DNA from: Haloarcula nitratireducens
GTDB taxonomy: Archaea; Halobacteriota; Halobacteria; Halobacteriales; Haloarculaceae
Length of the DNA: 21,520 nucleotides
Assembly: GCF_019599505.1 (NCBI RefSeq)
Contig: NZ_RKLT01000039.1
Location: forward strand, 1-21,520
Direction of reading: 5' to 3'
Every line of letters starts with the position of its first letter. Position 1 is the first letter of the stretch. Positions 1 to 6,184 of the stretch are shown here, piece by piece. A program made the position numbers and the translations under genes. The notes under the pieces are model-generated. The model did no database searches and was not told the origin of the DNA. It saw only the letters and a list, made by a program, of their open reading frames with translations.

Positions 1-509
1 TGACGCCCCTCGAAGATGGACAGATTGTGATGGTCGGTCAGCTCGACATCAAGGGTATTCACACGCCGGGCCACAGCGAAGGGAGCGTCTCGTTCGACAT
101 TGACGGCACAGCGCTGATCACGGGCGATACGCTCTTCCACGAGAGTGTGGGACGTGTCGAACTCGGTGTCGAAGCGGGAATCGAAGACTCCGACATCGAG
201 CAGAACGCGGCGACGCTCTACGAGAGCCTGCAGCGGCTGCTGGACCGTCCGGACGACGCTCTCGTCCTGCCGGCCCACGACCCCGGTTCACCCGAACCGC
301 CAGTAACTGCGACGCTCGCTGAAGTCAAAGAACGGAACGAGGACCTCGGGCGCGACCGCGAGGAATTCGTCGAGGAACTCGCGTCGGATATCCCAGATCA
401 TCCACCGAACTTCCAGCGCGTCAAGCGAACGAATGTCGGGCAGGAATCCGTTCCCACCGACGAGCTTGCCGAGCTGGAACTGGGTCCAAACAACTGCGCA
501 GCGGAGTAA
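1..509 (+). CDS. MBL-fold hydrolase, ETHE1/persulfide dioxygenase-like, 5'-truncated by the window edge
   Basis: The reading frame is already open at the left edge (codons from base 3), so the N-terminal half lies outside the window. An internal GTG/ATG near 27-30 falls within the fold and is not a believable start. The visible part shows the metallo-beta-lactamase signature HTPGHSEGS followed by the metal-ligand region GDTLF, a downstream AHD, and a tail with HPPNF, which is typical of ETHE1-like persulfide dioxygenases and related glyoxalase II-like hydrolases. These enzymes bind iron or zinc and act on glutathione- or protein-bound persulfides or thioesters in the cytosol. It ends with TAA three bases before the MFS transporter start, so the two are probably co-transcribed; a role in sulfur-compound handling is inference. 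The MBL fold is certain, the exact substrate is not. Confidence 0.85.
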   Translation, partial: TPLEDGQIVMVGQLDIKGIHTPGHSEGSVSFDIDGTALITGDTLFHESVGRVELGVEAGIEDSDIEQNAATLYESLQRLLDRPDDALVLPAHDPGSPEPPVTATLAEVKERNEDLGRDREEFVEELASDIPDHPPNFQRVKRTNVGQESVPTDELAELELGPNNCAAE

Positions 510-512
510 TCT

Positions 513-1805
513 ATGAGTACGGACACTGAACTCAAACAAGGAATCCGCGAGCACCTCGGGCAGTTCTCACTACACGTCCTGCTGGTGTTCGCGACGGGCC
601 TGACCATCGGGTCCGAGCGTGCCGTCGTACCCGTACTTGGTCGCGACGTGCTGGGCGTCGAGTCACTACTGGTTATCGGCTCATTTGTCGTCTCCTTCGG
701 CTTCGTCAAGGCGCTGCTCAACCTCTACGCCGGCAAGTGGGGCGGCGAGTACGGTCGCAAACCAGTACTCATCCTCGGGTGGGCAACCGCCCTCCCGCTC
801 CCGGTCATCCTCATCTTCGCACCGAGCTGGGGCTGGATCACCGTTGGAAACGTTCTCCTGGGCATCAACCAGGCGTTGACCTGGAGTATGGCCATCAACG
901 CCAAGATCGACATTGCAGGTCCCGAGCAGCGCGGACTCGCGGTCGGTATCGACGAGGCGTTCGGGTACACGGGCGTCGCCGCCGGTGCCTGGATCACGGG
1001 CGTTATCGCCGCTCGGACAAGTCTCCGACCCGAGCCGTTCTACTTCCTCGCAATCGTGGTCGTGCTGGCGTTCCTCATTTCGATCTTCCTGATCAAGGAG
1101 ACAGTCCAACTCGCGGAGGCCGAAATCGATGACGAAGACCAACACGACGCCAACCTCCCGTTTGTCGAGGTGCTGAAGCGGGCGACCTACGGTGACAAGA
1201 CGCTGTTCGCCGCGGCACAGGCTGGACATATCGAGAAATTCGTCGATACGCTGTTCTGGCTTGCCGTTCCGCTGTATCTCACGAGCCAGGGGCTCGGGAT
1301 TGCCGCTGTCGGGTTCATCGTCGGCATCCACAGCGCGATGTACTTCTTCCAGATTGCGACCGGTGGACTTGCTGACCGTATAGGTCGCCGGCCGCCCGTC
1401 ATCTGGGGGATGTTCCTCGCAGGTGCCGGCGTCCTCGGAATGGTACTCGTTGAGGGGTATCTCGCGTGGGCAGTCTTGGCCGCTATCTCCGGTCTTGGCA
1501 TGGCGTTACTGTATCCGAATCTGATGACGGTTCCGGGCGACGCAGCTCACCCGACGTGGCGTGCGACCGGGATGGGCGTCTACCGAATGTGGCGTGACTC
1601 CGGGTACGGCGTCGGTGCGATCTTGATCGGGCTCTCGATGGAGTTCGTGAACGCCGAAGCCGCAGTCTACATGACTGCAGTCCTGATGTTCGTGTCTGGT
1701 GCAGTCGTGTACGTCTGGATGGAAGAGACCCACCCCGAGTTCGGAACTCACGAGCCACCTTCACCCGCTCTCACGGAAGCGACTCCAACTATCTCTCAAG
1801 ATTAG
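513..1805 (+). CDS. MFS transporter
   Basis: A 430-residue protein with about 12 hydrophobic segments. The classical major facilitator motif A appears in the loop after the second helix (GKWGGEYGRK, residues 74-83) and again in the equivalent position of the second half (GGLADRIGRR, 284-293), which shows the usual 6+6 duplication. A hydrophilic central loop (about 196-230) is rich in acidic residues, as expected in a halophile. The start ATG lies three bases after the upstream stop codon with no separate promoter visible, so it is probably translated from the same message as the MBL-fold hydrolase. The substrate cannot be read from sequence; given the partner gene, a sulfur-containing anion or small organic acid is one guess. 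A T-run at 1846-1850 downstream could end transcription. Confidence 0.9.
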   Translation: MSTDTELKQGIREHLGQFSLHVLLVFATGLTIGSERAVVPVLGRDVLGVESLLVIGSFVVSFGFVKALLNLYAGKWGGEYGRKPVLILGWATALPLPVILIFAPSWGWITVGNVLLGINQALTWSMAINAKIDIAGPEQRGLAVGIDEAFGYTGVAAGAWITGVIAARTSLRPEPFYFLAIVVVLAFLISIFLIKETVQLAEAEIDDEDQHDANLPFVEVLKRATYGDKTLFAAAQAGHIEKFVDTLFWLAVPLYLTSQGLGIAAVGFIVGIHSAMYFFQIATGGLADRIGRRPPVIWGMFLAGAGVLGMVLVEGYLAWAVLAAISGLGMALLYPNLMTVPGDAAHPTWRATGMGVYRMWRDSGYGVGAILIGLSMEFVNAEAAVYMTAVLMFVSGAVVYVWMEETHPEFGTHEPPSPALTEATPTISQD

Positions 1806-1845
1806 TTCAGCAATACGGATCTTCGTGTTCTCGGTCTGCATTCGC

Positions 1846-1850
1846 TTTTT
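1846..1850 (+). terminator. possible T-run terminator after the MFS gene
   Basis: Five consecutive T on the coding strand, about 40 bases after the MFS stop codon. Archaeal termination often uses U-rich tracts without a hairpin. Weak on its own. Confidence 0.2.
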
Positions 1851-1958
1851 GCTCCGATGCTGAATATGGGCTCTGTATCTCGCACGGTGCTACTGACAAG
1901 CATCAAGTAGAACGCAGAACGCTCCGTTGCCTTGTTCCTCTGTACTGACTCCACCGCG

Positions 1959-2325
1959 TCAAAATCCATCACCTGTTGTGAATTTCAATAAGACTGCGTT
2001 GCTCAGCAGGCTCTCCACATCTCGATCCACAGCTGGGACCTGTCTCGATCGGCTCGATAAATCTGCTCCGAGCCGAGTGACTAGCGTGGCTTTCCCTCCA
2101 GTCGCCGCTTCCAGCCTCCCACAATACGCATCAAGCAGCTCCTGAGCACCGAGATCCCAAATCAACGAGTGCACCACCGCGCCGCTGCCCGACACCGGCC
2201 AGGCCCACCGCAACCAGGTTCCCAAGCTCATCAACCATGCCCACCCGTACCGCGTCAGTACCACTAGTACTCCCGAACAATCTCGCAAAAGCGAGGCCGA
2301 CTTGACGACGGCCTCGCAGATACAC
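1959..2325 (-). pseudogene. possible frameshifted gene remnant, function unknown
   Basis: Two minus-strand frames overlap here: 2325-2131, with the segment AVRVGMVDELGNLVAVGLAG, and 2288-1959, with AQELLDAYCGRLEAATGG and a plausible hydrophilic C-terminus. Each has protein-like composition only over part of its length, and joining them at about 2160-2200 would give one coherent polypeptide. I do not recognise a family. Codon use is less GC-biased at third positions than in the intact neighbours, in keeping with decay. Non-coding chance frames cannot be excluded. Confidence 0.2.
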
Positions 2326-2624
2326 CTACGGACGCTGAGAGGCTGATGGCGTCGTGAGCCATTTCATACGGCGGGTACCGCTCAACGTCCATCTACGCAT
2401 CATACGTCAACTGTTGTCAATGTTGGGACTGATTCAGATCCGATACCGGTGAGACAGACGCCGGTGCACACGCGACAAATCACCCATTTCGCCGTTGCTC
2501 ACGACACCGAACCGACGCAGTGCTAGCTATGCAGTGACGAGGAACGGGGACCGACGCTCACGTTTGAACGGGTATCAGGTAAGCTGCGGGTGCAAGCCGA
2601 CAACGGGACGCTGGATCCATCTAG

Positions 2625-3061
2625 TCAATGAACGAGACTATGTGATAAAATCCCGGCACTGTAGGGAAACAGTCGGCCGAGTCCACGATTGCAACAGATG
2701 TGGATTCCGGACCCAATTGTAATCGCGGTACGGACAGGACCCAGCCGGAATCCACAGGTAACCTTCGCTGGCACGCAAGGTAGTGCTTGTGGCCGGCGAG
2801 TCAGTAGAACTCGGGTAATGACCCACCGACTCACAAGCAGTATCAAAGCGGAACCAATGACTGCACAGACACAGCGGACGGTGGGAGGGCTGGGACAGCA
2901 TCAACCATCCATGACAATGGCTGTGGCCCAGCGCCCACGTAGGCCTCGATGGCATAGCTTGGTACGTCTGTTGCCAGCAGATACTGGGTGTGAAATTGTC
3001 TCAACCGCGAAGCACAAAAACCGACCGCAGCTACCGCGTGGCGGCGCTCGACTTCAGTCAC
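2625..3061 (-). pseudogene. decayed membrane-protein-like frame, copy A of a duplicated remnant
   Basis: Reading the minus strand, a GTG-initiated frame from 3061 runs into a stop at 2843. A second frame covering 2846-2625 continues with a hydrophobic segment (AVIGSALILLVSRW) and then RRPQALPCVPAKVTCGFR and a stretch ending SGIH. The second part is clearly related to the frame at 3364-3606: shared RPQ, VT.GFR and G.GIH spacing. A single frameshift near 2850 would join the two halves. The family is not recognised. Genuine small genes remain possible for either half. Confidence 0.3.
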
Positions 3062-3323
3062 TACCGACGCCCCAGTACGCAGGAGAGTGACCTAGAAATG
3101 GACTCCGGGAGTACACACGTGATTCGCCTTGGAGTATGGCAGTCGCCCAGAGTCCATCCAAAATGTGCAGGGCCAGCCCTATCATAGTTGGGACAATCAC
3201 GAAGACGACGCCGCTGAATCTCGAATACGACACTACTGCGGTCAATCGAGGTGCGCGGCGAATCCGCCAGTACCGCTGGTCGGCGAGTACGCGTGAGCCG
3301 CCAGACAACACACTATCAGACAC
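3054..3323 (-). CDS. small hypothetical membrane protein (89 aa), doubtful
   Basis: A GTG-started minus-strand frame encoding 89 residues, with a basic N-terminal half (RYWRIRRAPRL), one clear membrane segment (GVVFVIVPTMIGLALHIL, about residues 38-56) and a short polar tail. Its stop overlaps the GTG that opens the next minus-strand frame at 3061, the kind of overlap seen in operons. Against it: no Shine-Dalgarno motif or clear TATA box, moderate codon bias, and location inside a degenerate stretch. It may be a remnant of a larger gene. No family recognised. Confidence 0.3.
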   Translation of the reverse strand: MSDSVLSGGSRVLADQRYWRIRRAPRLTAVVSYSRFSGVVFVIVPTMIGLALHILDGLWATAILQGESRVYSRSPFLGHSPAYWGVGSD

Positions 3324-3363
3324 ACAGCGACGGGGACCGTGGGTCCTGATCTGTGAACTCAGA

Positions 3364-3606
3364 TCATGGACTCGAACGAGTCACAGACGGATAGCAGGAC
3401 CCCGCTAGACAGTGGCGAAACACTCGTGAAAAAGCTACGCCACGCAGGGGGAAACACGCGGTCCGGTAGTGCCACTCCAGTGGGACAGCCGGGGTGGATT
3501 CCGGGACCAGATATGATGGTCGTCCAGGCCGATAGCGTATCCCGGAATCCGTGTGTGACTATTGCACGCGCACGGAATAGCGTTTGTGGCCGTCCGAGCG
3601 TGATTG
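3364..3606 (-). pseudogene. copy B of the duplicated remnant, abutting the HxlR gene
   Basis: The minus strand carries an open frame from inside the 3' end of the HxlR gene down to a stop at 3364. Its recognisable part reads GRPQTLFRARAIVTHGFR, then WTTIISGPGIHPGC and PDRVFPPAWRSFF. The first half matches copy A at 2625-2800 at both DNA and protein level. No start codon is available upstream because the HxlR coding region occupies that space, so this is a 5'-truncated fragment. The truncation point coincides with the end of the metal island, suggesting the island was inserted into, or recombined with, this gene. Confidence 0.35.
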
Positions 3607-3608
3607 AT

Positions 3609-3974
3609 TTATTCCTCTTTGCCGTGCGACGACTGATCTTCAGCCCACTGGAGAAGGGGTTCTAACCGGTCACCCACTTCGCGTCCATCGTCGGTCAATG
3701 CGTACTCCACACGAGGTGGAATCTCATTGTACTGCGTCCGCGAGACCAGCCCAGCCTCCTCAAATTCGGACAGTCGCTTCGAGATGGTCGAGGTGCTGGC
3801 GCTAGTGAGGTGCGCTTCGATCTCGGCGAACCGAAGCGAATCGTGGGCACCGATGATACTGACCAGTTGCATCGCGTACTTTCGGCTCAGTGTGTCGATT
3901 ACGCCCGTTAGCGGGCAGTAACACGTGCCATCCACGTCGCACGTCGGTTCCGGGGAAGATGTCGCGTCTGCCAT
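3609..3974 (-). CDS. HxlR-family winged-helix regulator, cysteine-rich N-terminus
   Basis: 121 residues. The body is a typical HxlR winged helix: the helix-turn-helix lies at about residues 46-75 (RFAEIEAHL, then TISKRLSEFEEAGLVSR) and the wing at 82-96 (PPRVEYALTDDG). The N-terminus has three cysteines in CDVDGTCYCP (Cys12, Cys18, Cys20), suited to sensing a thiophilic metal or redox state. It is divergently oriented from merA with 78 bases between the start codons, so it most likely controls merA in place of a bacterial MerR. The ATG at 3974 is supported by a Shine-Dalgarno-like GGAGG ten bases upstream (3985-3989). Metal sensing is inference from context and the cysteines; HxlR membership is confident. 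Confidence 0.85.
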   Translation of the reverse strand: MADATSSPEPTCDVDGTCYCPLTGVIDTLSRKYAMQLVSIIGAHDSLRFAEIEAHLTSASTSTISKRLSEFEEAGLVSRTQYNEIPPRVEYALTDDGREVGDRLEPLLQWAEDQSSHGKEE

Positions 3975-3984
3975 TACTTCGTGG

Positions 3985-3989
3985 CCTCC
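3985..3989 (-). promoter_or_regulatory. Shine-Dalgarno motif of the HxlR gene
   Basis: GGAGG on the minus strand, ten bases before the ATG at 3974. It supports that start and implies a leadered transcript, unlike the apparently leaderless merA opposite. Confidence 0.45.
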
Positions 3990-4018
3990 AACTTACTCCA
4001 TAGCTTCGGACTCCACAG

Positions 4019-4026
4019 TACAATAA
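4019..4026 (+). promoter_or_regulatory. putative merA TATA box
   Basis: TACAATAA sits 27-34 bases before the merA ATG at 4053, the spacing expected for a leaderless haloarchaeal transcript. A dyad TCCAAC (3988-3993) / GTTGGA (4033-4038) flanks this region, and ACTTCG occurs twice as a direct repeat (3976-3981 and 4026-4031). These are candidates for regulator binding. Confidence 0.4.
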
Positions 4027-4052
4027 CTTCGCGTTGGAAACCAAAGACAGCG

Positions 4053-5492
4053 ATGGCTACCGACCACTCCTACGACCTCGTGGTTCTGGGCGGCGGCGCC
4101 GCAGCGTTTGCGGCCATCACCGAAGCCGACCGCCGGAACCTCTCGACAGCAATGGTGAATACAGGACTGCCGCTCGGCGGTACATGCGTGAACGTCGGCT
4201 GCGTCCCAAGCAAACACCTTCTGGCGGTTGGCAAGACTGCGTACGAGCCGCCGCACAATCCCTTCGACGCCGTGGCATACGACGACACCCAACCGAGAAC
4301 TGACTGGTCGGTAGCAATCGACGAGAAGGACGGCATCGTCGCGTCGCTGCGTGAACAGAACTACGTGGACGTGGCCGATCATTTTGGGACGGACACCTAC
4401 GAGGGCTACGGACGCGTGGTCGATGATACGGCAATCCAGGTGGTCGGCGGCGAGGACGCCGGCACGACCATCATGGGGGAGAAAGTGCTCGTCGCGACCG
4501 GCAGTTCGCCCCATATCGCACCCATCGACGGAATCGAGACCGTTAGTTACGAGACCAGCGAGACCATCCTCGAACGTCGTAATCTCCCCGAGAGCATCGT
4601 CATGATCGGCGGCGGCTACGTCGCGCTGGAGTGGGGCCAGATCCTCCACCATATGGGGGCGGACGTGACAATCCTCCAGCGATCGAGCCGCGTCCTGTCG
4701 GAGATGGCGGGCCAGCTCGGCCGCGAACTGCAGCGGTGCTTCGAGGCAGAGGGAATCACTGTCGAGACGGACGTAGATGTCCGGCGTGTCTCTGAGGGCG
4801 GCGAGACGGGAAACGGGGTCACGGTTGAGGCCATCGTTGCCGGCGACTCGCAGACGTTCACGGCTGACGACCTCTTTGTCGCCACCGGCGTCAGCCCGAA
4901 TACTGATGACATCGGACTGGACGAGGTCGGCGTTGAGACCGACAACACTGGAGCCATCGTCGTAGACGACGAATTCCAGACGGTGAATCCAGATGTGTAC
5001 GCCGCAGGAGACTGCATCGGCGAGCCGATGCTGGAAACCGTCGCCGCCAAGGAGGGCAACCACGCCGTCAGGAACGCCTTCGGCGACGAGAGTGCTACCA
5101 TCGACTACCACGCCGTTCCGAAGGTGGTGTTCACGAGCCCGGAGGTCGCCGCCGTCGGGATGACGGAACTCGATTACATGGACGAACACGACACCTGCAC
5201 GTGCCGGACGGTGGAAATGGAGGACATCCCGAAGGCGAAGGCGGTCGAGGACACGCGTGGGCTGGTACAGGTCGTCAAGCACCACGAGACCGACGAGATC
5301 GTTGGCGTCCACATGGCTGGCCCGCGGGCCGGCGATATGATCCCCGAAGCGACGCTGGCCGTCAAATTCGGTCTCACCGTCGACGACATCATCGACACCA
5401 TTCACCCGTTCCCGGCGTTCTCCGAGGCATTTAAGCACGCCTGTCAGGCGTTCCGCCGCGACACGTCGAAAATGAGCTGTTGCGTCGAGTGA
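4053..5492 (+). CDS. merA: mercuric reductase (Hg(II) reductase)
   Basis: 479 residues, a class I pyridine nucleotide-disulfide oxidoreductase that reduces Hg(II) to volatile Hg(0) with NADPH and FAD in the cytosol. The FAD-binding GGGAAAF is at residues 13-19. The redox-active disulfide GGTCVNVGCVPSK has Cys45 and Cys50. An NAD(P)-binding GGGYVALE lies mid-protein and the second FAD site YAAGDC follows. The C-terminus carries the vicinal pair Cys476-Cys477 in MSCCVE, the hallmark that separates MerA from lipoamide and glutathione reductases. There is no N-terminal HMA domain, as in many archaeal MerA proteins. The frame opens at 3981, but the ATG at 4053 starts right at the Rossmann strand and has a well-placed TATA box. 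The stop lies four bases from the convergent ArsR-type gene. Confidence 0.95.
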   Translation: MATDHSYDLVVLGGGAAAFAAITEADRRNLSTAMVNTGLPLGGTCVNVGCVPSKHLLAVGKTAYEPPHNPFDAVAYDDTQPRTDWSVAIDEKDGIVASLREQNYVDVADHFGTDTYEGYGRVVDDTAIQVVGGEDAGTTIMGEKVLVATGSSPHIAPIDGIETVSYETSETILERRNLPESIVMIGGGYVALEWGQILHHMGADVTILQRSSRVLSEMAGQLGRELQRCFEAEGITVETDVDVRRVSEGGETGNGVTVEAIVAGDSQTFTADDLFVATGVSPNTDDIGLDEVGVETDNTGAIVVDDEFQTVNPDVYAAGDCIGEPMLETVAAKEGNHAVRNAFGDESATIDYHAVPKVVFTSPEVAAVGMTELDYMDEHDTCTCRTVEMEDIPKAKAVEDTRGLVQVVKHHETDEIVGVHMAGPRAGDMIPEATLAVKFGLTVDDIIDTIHPFPAFSEAFKHACQAFRRDTSKMSCCVE

Positions 5493-5496
5493 GCGG

Positions 5497-6051
5497 TCAG
5501 TCACCCCCACTGAAAACGTCGTCGAGGACGCCAGTCTCGCTCAGGTCGATGAGGGCGCGATTCAACAGTTCACGGAGGACGAACTCCTCGTAGTGCTGGG
5601 GCTCGCAGTACTCGCAGGGCTGCATCTCGCGGGCGACCGCCTCGATCTCGTCGCCGTGTTCCGCATACAGCGTCTCGACGAGCGATTCCAACTCCTCGGT
5701 TGCGGTCTCTTGTGCCGGCGCGAGGCTCTCCTCGCTGTCTTCGGGCAAATCGTAGGAAAAGACGCGCGTGTTTGACTTGTAGTACTTCCGCGTGCCGCCA
5801 CCGGCTTCCTCAAGCCGAGAGATCTCGACCATCTCGGCGTCCTTCAGGACGTTCACGTGGTGGCGAACCGTCGTTTCGGCTTTGTCCTCGCCGCGTCGCT
5901 GTAGTTCCGCGTGAATCCCCTCGATCGTCATCTCCGCCTCGGCGAGCATGTCCAGTATCTTCGCTCGCACGTCGTTCTCGAGGGCCTTCGCTTTCTCGGG
6001 GTCGGTCGTGACGACCTTGCGGATCGGCACGTCGGATTCAAGCAGGGCCAT
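5497..6051 (-). CDS. ArsR-type winged-helix transcriptional regulator with CxxC metal site
   Basis: 184 residues starting at the ATG at 6051; the frame is open further upstream, but that would run across the promoter of the ATPase and into its coding region. An N-terminal winged helix (about 20-95) contains TTVRHHVNVLKDAEMVEISR and a wing with GGGTRKYYK. The C-terminal helical part ends with CEYCEPQHYEEF (Cys146, Cys149, His153), a likely soft-metal sensor. It is divergent from the metal ATPase at 6185, and the 133-base gap holds a perfect palindrome just beside the ATPase TATA box, so it probably controls the ATPase and perhaps itself. A TATA-like TTACTATC at 6079-6086 on its own strand fits a leaderless message. 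Metal identity (copper, silver or mercury) is not resolved. Confidence 0.85.
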   Translation of the reverse strand: MALLESDVPIRKVVTTDPEKAKALENDVRAKILDMLAEAEMTIEGIHAELQRRGEDKAETTVRHHVNVLKDAEMVEISRLEEAGGGTRKYYKSNTRVFSYDLPEDSEESLAPAQETATEELESLVETLYAEHGDEIEAVAREMQPCEYCEPQHYEEFVLRELLNRALIDLSETGVLDDVFSGGD

Positions 6052-6078
6052 TTTCGTTCCATTGGATAGGGGAACAAC

Positions 6079-6086
6079 GATAGTAA
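6079..6086 (-). promoter_or_regulatory. putative TATA box of the ArsR-type regulator
   Basis: TTACTATC on the minus strand, 28-35 bases before the ATG at 6051, consistent with a leaderless transcript. Confidence 0.3.
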
Positions 6087-6132
6087 GAGTAACGCTACAT
6101 AGACGACTACGATATGAACTACCCGATACCGC

Positions 6133-6140
6133 TATAATAT
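6133..6140 (+). promoter_or_regulatory. TATA box of the metal ATPase gene
   Basis: TATAATAT is the best TATA-like match in the intergenic region. Transcription would start around 6160-6165, giving a leader of about 20 bases before the ATG at 6185. Confidence 0.5.
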
Positions 6141-6144
6141 TCGT

Positions 6145-6157
6145 CATAACGGTTATG
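6145..6157. promoter_or_regulatory. palindromic operator CATAAC-G-GTTATG
   Basis: A perfect 6-bp dyad with a one-base centre lies 4 bases downstream of the ATPase TATA box, between it and the expected start site. In that position a bound repressor would block RNA polymerase. The adjacent divergent ArsR-type regulator is the obvious candidate ligand. A related half (ATTACGGTG, 8673-8681) occurs upstream of the chaperone gene. Confidence 0.5.
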
Positions 6158-6184
6158 AGCCTTGCTCGGCAAAGATGAACCAAG

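Larger units (their letters stand above)
1806..3608. other. 1.8-kb stretch without a convincing intact gene; decayed DNA
   Basis: Apart from the remnants listed separately, this stretch holds only short overlapping frames with atypical composition. No tRNA, rRNA, CRISPR array or complete transposase is seen. Its dispersed fragments and internal duplication suggest an old insertion or degradation zone between the hydrolase/MFS operon and the mercury genes. Confidence 0.5.

Noticed and set aside
3981..4052. Upstream extension of merA from a GTG at 3981
   Set aside because: It would add 24 unrelated residues before the FAD-binding strand and run through the promoter; the ATG at 4053 fits the family and the TATA spacing.
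3993..5510. 505-codon open frame antisense to merA
   Set aside because: A mirror of strong GC-rich coding bias in merA; composition is Asp/Val/Arg/His-heavy with no motifs, while merA has all active-site residues.
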